A stretch of 64,000 bases of DNA, taken from Periplaneta americana (taxonomy: Eukaryota > Arthropoda > Insecta > Blattodea > Blattidae). Under the pieces are notes generated by a model. The model was not told the origin of the DNA. It saw only the letters and a list, made by a program, of their open reading frames with translations, and made no database searches. Each line of letters begins with the position of its first letter. Position 1 is the first letter of the stretch. The stretch is taken from positions 17,975,800 through 18,039,799 of the forward strand of contig NC_091131.1 of the NCBI RefSeq assembly GCF_040183065.1, read 5' to 3'. Shown here one piece after another: positions 1-11,135 of the stretch. Made by a program: the position numbers and the translations under genes.

Positions 1-196
1 TGCGTAAACTGCCTGTCCAATCAAAGTTATTTTGTCTCTATTATCCCTAAAATACATGCATGCACTGATAACGTTAATGGCGGTGTGCACTACCTGCCGC
101 CTAGCGGCTACTCGCACAAAAGCGTTGATTGAGCAGGCAGTGTAAGCAGCCATAGGATGCGATCCAGCAGGCAGTGATTTTTACATTATGGACTAC

Positions 197-287
197 TTGT
201 TGTTTAGTCAACTGTCCGTAGACAGGTTTGAAACTCGCAAGTGATACCAACATGGCACCACTTATAAGGAAACTAGGCCAGGAGATA
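197..287. repeat. Dispersed repeat, also at 32010-32100
   Basis: About 90 bp that recurs at 32010-32100 with roughly 85% identity by eye. Shared blocks include TTGTTGTTTAGTCAACTGTC and ACTAGGCCAGGAGATA. No tRNA-like boxes or ORF are seen. It is probably the conserved part of an interspersed element of unknown class. Confidence 0.7.
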
Positions 288-569
288 TTGACTATTATAA
301 ACGTTGCTTGGCAACCAACCCGCTCATATCTGGCCTCGGCCAGTATGATCCTAGGTTACGGCGTAGACACCAGACAGGTCCATTAGCTATACTATTGAGA
401 CAGGAGGACAGGGAGGCTGGCGTTACTCCCAGGTTTTGGTAGCCACGACTCAACTCCATGAGACTCCTTGGATAGTGCAACCGCTTTAAAATGACCTTGT
501 CTTAACTGGACTAAACAAAATCCCTCCCTAACAATATCTACTTTTGTTGATCGATGGAACTATCATAGA

Positions 570-1018
570 GCCAATTGGCTAGTATATATCCATCGATTCA
601 TAGAGTCATTCAACCTAAGAGCCAACTGGCTAGTCTCTGATATTGAGACAACTCATCCTGCCTAAGGTTTTTCCGTGGTTTTCCTAAGGCGCTAAGACAA
701 ATGTCGGGATGAGCCCTAAAAGAAATGGGCCACGGACCTGCACTCATATCCCCATTAATCTCCCTAATTACTTAAATTAATCAACTAATTACATCTCTCC
801 CTCTCATCGTAATTGAGCCATCATATAGCCAAATGGCTTGTCTCAAAATTGAGACGATTCAACAAGGCTCATGACAACGATCACCTCCTACATAATAGCC
901 AAATTGGCTAGTCTCTTATACATGAGACAACTCATCTCGCCTAAGGTATTCTGTGGTTTTCCTCAGGCGTAAGACAAATGTCGGGATGAGCCCTACAAGA
1001 AATGGGCCACGGACCTAT
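570..1018. repeat. Two direct copies of a ~122-bp SINE-like module
   Basis: Positions 620-741 and 895-1016 are clear direct copies about 275 bp apart. Both run from a GGCTAGTCTC block, through GACAACTCATC and GTGGTTTTCCT, to GAAATGGGCCACGGACCT. Shorter related pieces with the GCCAAnTGGCT motif lie at 571-590 and 815-863. The GTGGTTTTCC...GACAAATGTCGGGATGAGCCC block resembles the body of cockroach-type SINEs. No clean RNA polymerase III box A or B was found, so the heads may be lost. Confidence 0.6.
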
Positions 1019-1045
1019 ATGCCCTTCCCCATACATATTCCACCC

Positions 1046-1583
1046 ATATTATAAACGATGTATGCCCTAGTTCAGATAATATAAATAGTCTATTAAATAT
1101 ACGAGGTCACTCAATAAGTCGCAAATTGAAAGGACAGGGAACTCTCAAATTGCAGATTAGATTTCACGGCGCTTCTTCCGACGGCCTTCACATGCTTTGT
1201 CATCGAACAACAGATGACGGCGTCTTGCCATCCTAACGGCAAACACCAGCCAACTCCTCCTCGCCCCGTTCCGTGATCAATTGATCAAAGTCAGCCCCCC
1301 TTGCGTATGTGGTACCTAAGAGGTTACGTCCAATTTCGGCTTCCCCTTCAAAATTTTCTAGAGCTCCTTCAGGGGAGCAGCGTAACCCGGAGTGAGACTA
1401 GTGGCCAACAGGCTTGGAGCTCACATATTTAGTTTTGTACAGCCCCCAACCCACTTGCAAGGACGCGTTCTGCGTACCTTTTAAATTTTCCTCTCAATTC
1501 TCCTTCGATTTTTCGATTTTTTTTTTTCCATAGTTTTTTTCCATTTTGAATCTTGCGTACACTACTTTTAAACTTGAATATAA
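1046..1583. other. No gene recognised
   Basis: AT-rich DNA with a moderately GC-rich stretch at about 1150-1470. The string GAGGTCACTCAATAAGTCGC at 1105 resembles the end of some mariner-type elements, but no partner end was found. No coding signal. Confidence 0.4.
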
Positions 1584-1632
1584 GTAATTGACTAACTAGC
1601 TATTCGTGTTAATTATGTAAGTCTTTGCGGCT

Positions 1633-1668
1633 TACAGCTATTTCAGTGATTCATCACACCATCCTCAG
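1633..1668 (-). ncRNA. Hammerhead-like ribozyme motif, left arm
   Basis: On the minus strand the order is CUGAGGA (matching the CUGANGA core), an extra U, stem II GGUG/CACU with an 8-nt loop, GAAA, then UAGCUGUA. One stem II pair is weakened and the first base of the stem III palindrome is changed. Minimal hammerheads that may act as dimers are known from Penelope-like elements. Activity here is not shown. Confidence 0.45.
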
Positions 1669-1907
1669 AGCCTACTAGATCTCGGAGTAATCTCGAACTT
1701 CTCTGCCTGTTGTGTGGGTGCGTTTGATTGTTGAAAAGTGGAGTCAAATAGTGTATATGTACTGAAACACACCCAGATCAAATTCTCAACACACAGATCA
1801 ATTTCAATACACATACACTATTTGACTCCACTTTTCAACACTCAACAATCAAACGCACCCATACAACAGACAGAGAAGTTCGAGATGACGCCGAGATCTA
1901 GTAGGCT

Positions 1908-1943
1908 CTAAGGATGGTGTGATGAAGCACCGAAACAGCTGTA
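1908..1943 (+). ncRNA. Hammerhead-like ribozyme motif, right arm
   Basis: Plus-strand order: CUAAGGA, U, GGUG, an 8-nt loop, CACC, GAAA, then the rest of the palindrome ACAGCUGU and A. Stem II is perfect and the palindromic stem III is intact, but core G5 has become A, which should disable cleavage. It is the partner of the motif at 1633-1668. Confidence 0.45.
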
Positions 1944-2257
1944 AGCCGTACAGACTTACATAATTAACATGAATAAGTCCGCTAGTTAATCAGTTACTCA
2001 TAGTTTTTTATCCACGCCATCTCACTGGCGATTTCACCGTGGACATCATCAACAAAAAATGATCTCGATGAATACCTCAGCCAACATGACAAACTTAGCT
2101 AGCCTATGTTCATCGGCAACCCTCTACTCTAGACAACATTTGCATAGATCTAACATAATACAGTAGGCAATGAACACAGAAACTCTCTGTGATTACGAAC
2201 TGGTATAATTTCATAACGGTGTACCTTACGAATTTTATACTACCATTATAACAACGG

Positions 2258-3101
2258 GGAGTTCGACAAGGTTGTCCACTATCACCAACTTTATTTAATA
2301 TTTATATAAATGAAATTATTTTAAAATGGAACCAAATCTAAACATCAGGAATCAAAATAACTAGTGCTCTAACATTAAATACCTTTCTCTATGCCGATGA
2401 TCAAGTCATAATTTCCAATTCAGAGGATAATTTACAGAGAGGATTATATACATTAAATAAAATATTAAAAGATTTTGGAATGGAAATTTCAGCACAAAAA
2501 TCAAAAGTAATGGCATTTTTAGGACAAGACCCAGTCAGAAGTAAGATAATACACAATAACCAATGCCTCGAACAAGTACAAAATTTCAATTATGTGGGTT
2601 GTGAAATAGCTTATCAAAATGAAAAAGATGTGAACAAGAAAATTACCAAATTTACACAAATTTTAGAAATAATAAACAATACATTAAAAGCTAAATTAGT
2701 ACAAAAATCTACAAGAATAAAAATATATAATACACTAGCATTACCCTCCCTTTTATATGGAAGCGAGATTTGGACATTAAAGAAAAAAGACATGAACAGA
2801 ATCAAAGCAACGGAAATGAAATTTTTCAGGAGGGCAGCAGGATATACTCTTTTAGACCGAAAAAGGAATGAAGAAATTTTTAGACCAATTAGAAGTAGAG
2901 TCAGTAGAAGAAAAAATCAGCAGATACAAATTAAATTGGCTAGATCATGTGAGAAGAATGGAAAATTCAAGAATCCCAAAAATTATGGTGCAGTATAAAC
3001 CTAGAGGACATCGTCGACCAGGAAGACCTTTTAGAAGACATGGGGCCGAAACAGGTCTACAGAGGCCTAATTCGTGAAGGATGATGATGATGATGATGAC
3101 G
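2258..3101 (+). mobile_element. 5'-truncated RTE-like LINE with 13-bp target duplication
   Basis: A reverse transcriptase fragment starts at GVRQGCPLSPTLFNIYINE, carries the catalytic FLYADDQ motif near 2388-2408, and continues as a thumb/C-terminal ORF (2480-2998) with LLYGSEIWTLKKKD. A frameshift near 2880 moves the end, WLDHVRRMENSRIPKIM and GHRRPGRPFRR, into the ORF at 2868-3077. A stop also interrupts the palm near 2338. The 3' end is a short GAT repeat. ATTATAACAACGG flanks both sides (2245-2257 and 3102-3114), proving integration and its boundaries. Inactive: the endonuclease and RT N-terminus are missing. Confidence 0.88.
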
Positions 3102-3291
3102 ATTATAACAACGGAATTCCTATTTTGATTATTGAGTATGTCTAATTTCCGACAAAAACAATAGATTTTTTTTTATTTATTTAGTAGATTTATTTCTACT
3201 GGCAGAGTTAAGACCATATAGCCTTCTCTTCCACTCAACCAGTATTAGAACAATAGCAAATATAAAAATGGCAGAAATACAAGAACAATAT

Positions 3292-3297
<6 letters not shown>

Positions 3298-3343
<46 letters not shown>
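3298..3343. repeat. (AAT)n microsatellite
   Basis: About 15 uninterrupted AAT units. Nothing else is seen in the AT-rich flank at 3115-3297. Confidence 0.95.
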
Positions 3344-3834
3344 TGATGTTCCAACCTATCTTCGGACGGTTGACTAAACAACACTTTTAGACAGCACTCA
3401 TCGTCATGTTCTCGTTTTGTACTTGCCATTCTTTTAATGCACCGAAAGCTTCACTTGTCGCAATAGCTCCGTCTGAGAATCCTCGAGCAGTGAGGTTAAG
3501 TGTCTCTTGTCGCCTCTGTCGTCGACACTGTCGCCCTCCTCGAGGGCAGGGGCAATCGCTTAGGTACAGAAGTCTCTTCACAACCTCAATTTTTCCTTTC
3601 AGCCTTCGATGTAGGTTAGTGAAAACTCGCAACTGACAGACAAGTTCGCAACTTTGCTGGCGATGCTGTGAATTTGGAGTATTCGTGCTGGAATGTTTGG
3701 CAAATTTACACAGTCTGCAAGTACGGAAGACGAAGTATTTGTTTATGTACCACAATGTGCTACCTTCCTACACTCTCTGCCAGACAGTTGAGACAAGTGA
3801 TCAGTGCTTTTTATGTCATTGTCGTCATCATCAT
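3344..3834. other. GC-richer stretch with a 122-codon open frame, function unknown
   Basis: A minus-strand frame at 3387-3755 is open for 122 codons and is Cys/Arg-rich in the middle (CPCPRGGRQCRRQRR). A plus-strand frame overlaps it, so the openness may simply reflect composition. No domain was recognised. GATGTTCCAACC at about 3346 recurs inside the hAT MITE near 16190, suggesting that part is repeat-derived. Confidence 0.25.
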
Positions 3835-3960
3835 CATCATCAACATGAGCGTAGCATTTTCCTGCTGATCATGAGGTTTGATTCCCGCTTGGACCGATTA
3901 CCTGGTTAGGTTTTTTCCGAGGTTTTCCGCAACTGTAAGGCAGAATATCAGGTATAGTCA
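3835..3960 (+). mobile_element. SINE fragment
   Basis: A box-B-like GAGGTTTGATTCCC is followed by ACCTGGTTAGGTTTTTTCCG and AGGTTTTCC, the body shared with the SINEs at 7676 and 23890. The 3' end after the polymerase III head is degraded. A TCATCATCATCATCA run precedes it. Confidence 0.6.
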
Positions 3961-4242
3961 GAGTCTTTTTACTTCATAACCTACGGCTGAAATCTGATCA
4001 TTATTCCCCTATTACTACGTATTCTGGTGGATTAAAATGATTTTATACACTAGTTGAATCGTACTAGTTGTTTGGAATTTCGGTACTGACAAGTAGACCT
4101 GTACAACTGGCAGTTAGTTTCTAATTATTATGTTTACAGCATCATTTACCTTTGTAAAAGGTTCCAACTTTCATAAAACTGATGTTACTAGCAAATGTTA
4201 TTATAAACGTACTTAATGATTAATAATATCAATATTAACAAA

Positions 4243-5667
4243 CTAGCCGTACCCGTGCGCTCCGCTGCACCTGTTAGAAATAAATATAAAGTAATTACAT
4301 AATTAAAATAGGACATTTTATCCAAGGAACATTCGTGTTTGATAGAAGGATAAATCGTTTAATACGTTACTTAATTTAAATTGTATTTAAAATATTAAAA
4401 TGCGATCATTTTGATCCAAAGACCACTCATTTGGTAAAATGACAATTCCTTTAACATGTTTCTTAATTGTTATTACCAATTATTTTTGGAAAAACGAAAA
4501 TTAACAGAAAAATTTTGGCTACAGATTTATTATTATGTTTATATTATATTATATTATATTATGTAAAAAGTGTGTTGATAACGGATGTACTCGAATTAGA
4601 AAGTTTTTAATTTGTTGTGGGAGCTCTTGAATCTCAGGAGGAACAACTTTTACAACAGGGCAACATTATCTGCTTGGCTCATTACCCAATTTTTTTGCAT
4701 TGCATTTCTTGCATAAGCCTATGTATTTTATGTATTTTAACACGATTCAATTGAGCATAGTTAAAATTTGAATTATACAATAATGGATTGCTAAGCTAAC
4801 GTACTATTACTGCATACTAAATCAATACACTCTAGTTGTTCGTTAATTCTCTGAGATAAAAATGAATATGTTCATAAACATTATTTTAAGAAATACAGGA
4901 AATGAATATACAGAATAACCTATCAAGTTTTCTGTGCATAAGAAGCTATTTTAATCTTACCTGTCCTCAATTCACTCACAAGTTACTGTAATAACATTAT
5001 AGCATTATGTCCATCAAGAGAAACTACACTTTCCAATGATGAAATAATAATTAATTATACAAATCGGTTAATTTAGCTTCCGATATTACTTCATACAAAC
5101 ACAGAAACATTCTCTGGAGGCTACCGTATGTTTCATAGCTTTCGATTGTTGTTGTCCAAGGCCCCTTATAGACGAAGTCATCTGTTTATTTCATTACACC
5201 GCCTTAGATGGCGTTGGTATTGTAATTTTGAAACTCATTTATCTCATTAAATATCAGTCCTATCAAACTTTTTCATGGAATAAAACTTATCGGAAATTAT
5301 TTTTAAAGAAACTTTTGTTATGTAATATTTTTTCATGAAAATTAATAATAAGGGAGATATTTCGATTTATTTAATTCAAACTCCCTTATAACCCCCCTTT
5401 TAAATAAAGTATTTTGAATTCCATATAGCCTAAAATGTAAGTTACAACGAACTTAATTTATATTCCAATTTTCATATAAATCGGTTCAGTTATTATCGTT
5501 TGAAAAGGTAACAAACATCCAGACAGACAGACATACAAACAAAAATTAAAAAAAAAAAAACGATTTTCGGTTTCAGGATGGTTAATTATACATGTTAACA
5601 CCAATTATTTTTGTGAAATCGAAAATTACCAGAAAAATTTTGGCTACAGATTTATTATTAGTATAGA
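4243..5667 (-). mobile_element. Non-autonomous Helitron, minus strand
   Basis: On the minus strand the element starts TCTATACTAATAATAAATCT and ends GCGCACGGGTACGGCTAG next to a host T, the Helitron pattern of 5' TC, 3' CTRR and insertion between A and T. Internal blocks (the CGATTTTCGGTTTCAGG region and the ACAAATCGGTTAATTTAGC region) recur in the copies at 29726 and 43954. No Rep/helicase ORF is present, so it must be mobilised in trans. A short ATTAT repeat at 4538-4562 is the small counterpart of the expanded array in the 44-kb copy. Confidence 0.85.
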
Positions 5668-6113
5668 TAATACAAAGTAACAATTAATAAGTAAACAATA
5701 TATTTTTTAAAGTTATATCCCTGATCACATATATATCAAATTGGTCATTCTCACGTTATGAAATAGCAACATAAAAACAGAACAACCACTAGAGCTTCCA
5801 CTGTGGAAAAGGCATTTTTTGGTACCGACAGCTAGATGGAAGTATAGTTGCAAGCTATTACTCCATGCAATTCCATGAGGGTTATAACGTGACTTCTTTT
5901 GCAGTCGCTAGGTGGCAGCATAGTGAAATTGATAAAAGTGGTTGTCTGAAAGTCCATTAGGCTGATAATCCGTTATATGTGATTAGGAGTTATATTCTGT
6001 TTTAGCAGTTCGTACTACCGGCAATCATTTCATGAAGTTAAACGAAATTAATTTTCGGTTAGTTCTCATGAATCATAAACTGTACAGTCAAAGCAATGAG
6101 TTTCATATTATTA

Positions 6114-6154
<41 letters not shown>

Positions 6155-6404
6155 CACAAAATTTCACTACATGACATTGCAATTTTATCCTCTTTGGTGA
6201 TATCTGGTAATAGTTGGCAACACTGAAGAGACGCCCAAATTAGCCTTACGTAATCCTCACTATAAAATGCAATTATTTAGATATTTAAATATGATCACTT
6301 TTCAACAGATTAAGAGAAAATTAATTGAATATACTAGTCTGAAAACTAACCTCAAAGTAATAAATATTTCTTATGGGTATTATATTTAAGAGAGAATGTA
6401 ATTT
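5668..6404. other. AT-rich DNA with a (TTA)n microsatellite
   Basis: Unassigned sequence. A (TTA)n run occupies about 6106-6154. The surrounding 60-codon frame only reads through the repeat and is not a gene. Confidence 0.5.
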
Positions 6405-6760
6405 TCTACGCCTGTTGAATTAGGTAAATGTGTATATTAATTCTGAAAGACGATACCGTCCGATAGGTCCTAATATCGGCGGAAAGAAGATTCCGGATTC
6501 GAGAGATGCAGATTGTGACTGATTGAGAATAACGGCATGTTCTGTGCTTAGGTATAAGAATAATAGTTTCTTGTTGAGATCGGCGCCAAAGCTGTGAAGA
6601 GATGAGAGATTCTGAAACTGACATGGCAGGTGAGATGGACAAGACGTGTACATGAGTGCGTGTAGTTTTCGGCGGTTCTACAAGATAGCTCATCTAAGTG
6701 TGGTGAAATGTGGTCATATTTCCGAATGTTGCATATGAGAGGCTCACAACCAGAGTGAAC
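6405..6760 (-). pseudogene. LINE C-terminal fragment (Jockey/I-like)
   Basis: Minus-strand pieces in two frames match the usual end of a Jockey- or I-type RT protein: LSSLHSFGADLNKK in one frame, then RYSQSVTICISRIRN and IRTYRTVSSF in another. The normal pattern is a ...S.TI...R.WNSLP...R motif. Frameshifts separate the pieces, and RT and endonuclease are absent. Family-level assignment only. Confidence 0.5.
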
Positions 6761-7242
6761 CAAGTCCACCAGTGATCAGTTTGTGGATTAATACAATCTC
6801 GGATGAAGAAAACTTAGATTTATTCATTGCCATAACAAACAAAGTCCATAACTTATTTGTTACTCCACAGAGGACAGCATTTCCTATGGGAGGTGAAGGT
6901 TGCTAAGCGTGAGCCAGGAACTTTAAGACTCAATATCTCAGAACTATTCCAGATGGACTTCGTCCACACTGGTTGTGAACTCCCCATATAAATCTAACGC
7001 ACATATTATGGGCACGTTGTAGCTCTATGGCATAATTGCACAAACAGCGCTCAACGAGCGCGCGCGCTCTTTCGGAGCGGGAGAGCTGTGTTTTCCGCTC
7101 GCCGAATCGGAGAGGAAGATACGTCAGAATGACATAGACTTGCTATAGGTAGAGGAGAGGGAAACGGCCACTCAGCTATCTAGTGGAGTGCAGTGCGTAT
7201 TCTCAGTAACTGTTTCACGTTGTTTTACTGCTACAGTACGGT
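6761..7242. other. Possible 5' flank of the hAT relic
   Basis: AT-rich up to 7000, then GC-rich at 7030-7200 with CGAGCGCGCGCGCTC and GCTATCTAGTGGAGTGCAG. It immediately precedes the BED-finger ORF and may be the transposon leader. No inverted terminal repeat was matched. Confidence 0.3.
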
Positions 7243-7675
7243 ATGGAGGAATCTAAAAGACGGAAAAGTAGTGATCAGGCAAATTCTTTCAAAGTTGCAT
7301 GGGAAAATGCTTATTTTTTCATACCTGCTGGAGTAAATACTCAGTGCTTTATCTGCCACAACATTTTGAAAGATAGAAAGAAACATAACATAATGTGTCA
7401 TTACGAGTCCAGACATAAAGATACTAAAGATATTAATCTTCAACAATTTAAATATCTCTCTTCAGGGAAAAGGCCAGCTCAGTGTTGATATGTTGAATAA
7501 ATTACGGGATTTCAGTCGTAAACTTACACTTTTCGTAAGTCAGTTTCGGGAAGGTAATATGGCTTACTTTCGAACGATAGAAACTGCTCGTGATGAAGGC
7601 ATGTTAAACGATTATGTGCAAATATTAATTGAAATTCAAAATGAATTTAATTCTAGGTTCCAAGATCTTTCTTAA
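7243..7675 (+). pseudogene. hAT transposase relic: BED-type zinc finger plus a mid-protein piece
   Basis: The first open piece (7243-7488) starts MEESKRRKSS and has a Cys2His2 BED-like finger (C35, C38, H53, H58) with SFKVAWENAYFF just upstream, as in hAT transposases and the GTF2IRD2-like proteins derived from them. After stops, a second piece (7490-7675) with FSRKLTLFVSQFREGNMAYF and LIEIQNEFNSRFQDLS matches a middle region of the same kind of protein. The DDE core between them is missing, so this is an internally deleted copy. A SINE begins at 7676 and cuts it off. It cannot transpose itself. Confidence 0.6.
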
Positions 7676-7923
7676 GGTCCACACCTGTGCAGTAACGGTT
7701 AGCGCGTCTAGCCGCGAAACCAGGTGGCCCGGGTTCGATTCCCGGTTGGGTCAAGTTACCTGGTTGAGGTTTTTCCGGAGTTTTCCTTCAACTCAGTATG
7801 AGCAAACGCTGAGTAACTTTCGATGTTGGACCCCGGACTTATTTCACCGGCATTATCACCTTCTTCTCATTCAGACGCTAAATAACCTAAGCTGTTGATA
7901 AAGCGACGTAAAATAACCTATTA
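7676..7923 (+). mobile_element. tRNA-derived SINE, near full length (family C)
   Basis: The head contains a box-A-like GTAACGGTTAGCGCGTC and a box B GGGTTCGATTCCC, followed by the body TTACCTGGTTGAGGTTTTTC. The 3' end is GTTGATAAAGCGACGTAAAAT and AACC. Reverse-orientation relatives lie at 10766, 10895, 46269 and 50985. Transcription would be by RNA polymerase III from the internal boxes. Confidence 0.85.
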
Positions 7924-8012
7924 AAAATCTTGTCTTAATTGGAAAGAAGTTTAAAGTTATCATAATAAATTCCTTCAACACCAGTTGAAACAATGTCATA
8001 TAAGTTACAGGT

Positions 8013-8150
8013 GGGCCTGATTGGCGCAGTTGGTATAGCGCTGGCCTACTATACCCGAGGTTGCGGGTTCAATTCCGGGCCAGGTCGATTGCATTTAAAT
8101 GTGCTCATATAACCTCGGCAGTTGCGAGCGTCGTTAAATAAAACAAAACA
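8013..8150 (+). mobile_element. tRNA-derived SINE, internally deleted (family A)
   Basis: The head GGCGCAGTTGGTATAGCGCT (box A) and GGTTGCGGGTTCAATTCC (box B) is followed directly by the 3' part CGGCAGTTGCGAGCGTCGTT, AAATAAAACA. The middle, visible in the copy at 46400-46971, is deleted here. The intact tRNA-like head could look like a tRNA gene, but the tail shows it is a SINE. Confidence 0.85.
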
Positions 8151-9244
8151 TTTAACGATTTACACCTCGGATTTATTGATCTTCAATGTGGCCTAAGGGC
8201 TAAAGAACGTTTGAATAATACTACTAGCCTGGTTGAGTTTTACAAGACTAAACATTAGCAATAATATCCACGACTACACAGGCTGGCTGTGAAAATGATT
8301 GCTATGTTTGGCTCAACATTTATATTTGTGAGCAACTGTTTTCTATAATCAACTTTAATAAAGGCAGACATCGAACATCTGTAACTGATGTTTCATTACG
8401 ATCAGTAGGCTACTGTTCCTTTCAGCTGCCAACAGCATAAAACCTCGTTTTCATGTACTGATAAATAAAAATATAACAAAATGATATTGTACATTTAAGT
8501 AGGTATAAAATTTCTATTATTTCTGTAAAATAAATAGTTTTGTATTAATTAATAATAGTCCAAGATAGTTTTGCAAATACTGAACGGGAATTCATGTCAT
8601 AAACACTCGTAATAGTACTTCCTTTTGTATATATTTTGTACGAGATCACCCCTTCTTCCAGTCCACCCTATACTGAGCGCAGCTAATATCTGCATTCCGC
8701 TCATGAGCTGTGAGCCGGCTCGGAGAGCGCAAACCTTGTGCAGGCCTGCTCTATGGCTTAATGTCATTATTACAATAAGTTGCTCTTCTGATAAGTGTGA
8801 AAAGAAAATGAATTGCCAAATCGAATACTGAGTTACTGTATGTAATTCTACATTTAACAGTAACTAAGTTCCAGAATTTTATTCTGGCTTTAATGAGATG
8901 TAAACACAACTTACATTTTCTTGAAAAAATATTGGAATTAAACTAAAATGCATATAGGAAACAGGCGTCAAGCCATCTCTCGCGTTCTAGGTTCAAGAAA
9001 TTAGCCCAGAATTCGGCTTGGAGAATGCGAATAGACTGCAAAATTTCACTACTGAAGACGTCAATGAGTGAAACATACCGCCCCGGGCCAGAAAACCGCT
9101 CCTTCCAAACTAATAAAGGTGTTCTGCCTGGTGGCTATGTACCGTGTCGTACATGTATCGAAGGTTCAAAACAGCTCCCATTCCAGCTCTATATTTGTCT
9201 GTTTATTTGGAACACAACCTAGAATAACACATAAAGTTTAAACT
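8151..9244. other. No gene recognised
   Basis: AT-rich DNA with a GC-richer patch at 8640-8760. Short open frames there carry no recognisable motif. Confidence 0.4.
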
Positions 9245-10570
9245 GGCTATTACACTCTTACTACGTCATACTACTTTTGACCACTAAAACGGTACGAAAG
9301 GACGTATTTCAACCAATCATTTCTACTTATCGCACAATTTTATCGCGTCCCTAGCATTTGTTGCTTTGTTTGCCAACACTTGAAACTGCGCTGGTCTGGA
9401 CGTCAAAATATATATAAAAATTACAAACCACTCCAGTCGATGCACAGCAGTTTCAAATATGACTCGCATTGGCATTCAAGAACAAGAATTAATAAAAATC
9501 ACTGATCATACCTATGCATCTTCTGAAATCCGATTTACAAATAAATGAAGAGCACCCATTCGGAAATCCTGAATAAGTTGAATACACCATGTAGGCCTAA
9601 ATCAACGAGTTCCACTTCCATTACGCACACGTCCAATATAACATCAATTGAACCGCCAACCACATTCAAATTTGAAAATTGTACATTCAATAATTATTCC
9701 TTTTAAAATTATTCATTCGGAAATCCCGAATAAGCTGAATACACCATGTAGGCCTAAATCAACGAGTTCCACTTCCATTACGCACACGTCCAATATAACA
9801 TCAACTGAACCACCAACCACATTCAAATTTGAAAATTGTACATTCAATAATTATTCCTTTTAAAATTATTCATTCGGAAATTCTGAATAAGTTGAATACA
9901 CCATGTAGGCCTAAACCAACGAGTTCCACTTCTATTACGCACACGTCCAATATAACATCAATTGAACCACCAACCACATTCAAATTTGAAAATTGTACAT
10001 TCAATAATTATTCCTTTTAAAATTATTCACGTTTATTTTTTATGTCATCGTCGTTAATTAAAACTTTTCTAACACTTGTGTACAGTATATTAGTTAGGTT
10101 ATGTTATAGCTTCTGCTATATGATATTATGGATAGTCACGTATCAGAGATTGTTTAATATTAAGATTTATTGAAAATCATCTGTCAAGTGACGTTGATTA
10201 CTGGGATTCGGATAATTGAAGTGGAATGTTCCATTTTAATAAAAATGAAACTGAATCAACAAAGCCTTCTTGACTAGTAACATTGCCATCGTGTATAATA
10301 GATCGAGAACTTCTAGACGAGAAGGCATTGCTCACTACTGCCATCTAGCATGCATCTAGCGATAATATTTGTAATGTTGAGATGGTACAATAATACATTT
10401 GAAGACAGTTGTATTTTCGTAAGTCAATTAATATTTTACTGTATTGGAGTACTTCGTTACTTCTAATCTTTATATACTTTCTTCTAATCGTGTAATAGTC
10501 AACTAAATCCCACTCGAGTTTTGATTTTCTCTAGATAAATCAAAACGTCTAGTGAGATTACTGTTGAAAA
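9245..10570. mobile_element. Interspersed element with three 157-bp internal repeats (copy 1)
   Basis: The whole segment is homologous to 57348-58409. Both begin at CTATTACACTCTTACTACG and end near AGATTACTGTTGAAAAA. Both contain GTCTGGACGTCAAAA, the tandem units, a TATAGCTTCTGCT block and a terminal hairpin whose arms include GTTTTGAT and ATCAAAAC. GTGTAATAGTC at about 10490 is the inverse of the left end. No transposase is encoded. The class is unknown; it behaves as a non-autonomous element. Confidence 0.7.
9557..10027. repeat. Tandem array, 3 x 157 bp
   Basis: Units at 9557, 9714 and 9871 start CATTCGGAAAT and end AATTATTCCTTTTAAAATT. They differ by only a few substitutions. The period is not a multiple of three, so the repeated 60-70 codon frames are by-products. 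Confidence 0.95.
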
Positions 10571-10765
10571 AATATAGGTCCTGTTTTCAATGCACTGGAA
10601 TGAGTGGGTACCTTTAATTTATCATTTATTGAAAGAAAACCAATCCCGCATACACATTTTCAAGGAAATCTCATGGAATTCGTAGGGAAATGTGCTTTGA
10701 ATTCCTAAACTTTCAGTTGAAATACGCTACACAAATTCTGTATTCACACTGGATCACTTTTAGTA

Positions 10766-11085
10766 TTTCTGGTTATTTTACGACGCTTTTTCAACTGCAT
10801 AGTTTTTAACCATAGCCATAACCATACAAAAACATTTCTCGGAAATATATCACCCGCTAATTTACTAGTAGTTAAACTCGCATCCAAGTTTTTTTAACTG
10901 GTTATTTTACGATGCTTTATCAACTGCTAAGTTTTATCTAGCGTCTGAATGAGGTGAAAGTGATAGTGCCAGCGAAATGAGTCCAGGGTCCAGCGCCAAA
11001 AGTTGCTCTTAATGCATTGAGGGAAAACCCCGAAAAATCTTAACCAATTAACTTGTCGCAACCAGGATTTGAACCCGGACCCGGA
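10766..11085 (-). mobile_element. Two SINE family C pieces, minus strand
   Basis: A short 3' piece (10766-10830, GGTTATTTTACGACGCTT) is followed by a longer copy (10895-11085) running from GGTTATTTTACGATGCTTTA through GTCCAGGGTCCAGCGCC and GAGGGAAAACCCCGA to a box-B complement GGATTTGAACCCGG. The polymerase III head is truncated after box B. Confidence 0.8.
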
Positions 11086-11135
11086 CCTAAGTTTTCACTA
11101 AAATAATTTCTTACGTAAAAAAAATGGTAACATTA

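Larger units (their letters stand above)
1584..2002. mobile_element. Palindrome of two Penelope-like element 3' ends in inverted orientation
   Basis: The left arm (1584-1770, minus sense) and right arm (about 1795-2002, plus sense) are inverted copies. Read outward, each arm holds the last codons of a Penelope-like ORF (right arm: FNTHTLFDSTFQHSTIKRTH, then a stop), a hammerhead-like motif, and a 3' UTR through CTTACATAATTAACA. The THTLFDST peptide is shared with the Penelope-like element at 28.9 kb, which supports the assignment. Reverse transcriptase and GIY-YIG domains are absent, so this is a 5'-truncated inverted pair. No target duplication was found. Confidence 0.7.

Noticed and set aside
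1105..1150. mariner end at GAGGTCACTCAATAAGTCGC
   Set aside because: No inverted partner end or transposase was found within several kilobases.
2245..3114. Intact RT gene at 2480-2998
   Set aside because: The frame is only the thumb and C-terminal part of a 5'-truncated LINE, with an upstream stop and a downstream frameshift.
8013..8085. Functional tRNA gene
   Set aside because: Box A and B are good, but the sequence continues into a SINE body and tail shared with 46400-46971, and no proper acceptor stem closes.
9648..10020. Repeated 63-71 codon frames ending TTFKFENCTFNNYSF
   Set aside because: They arise from 157-bp tandem units. The period is not a multiple of three and the frames do not join.
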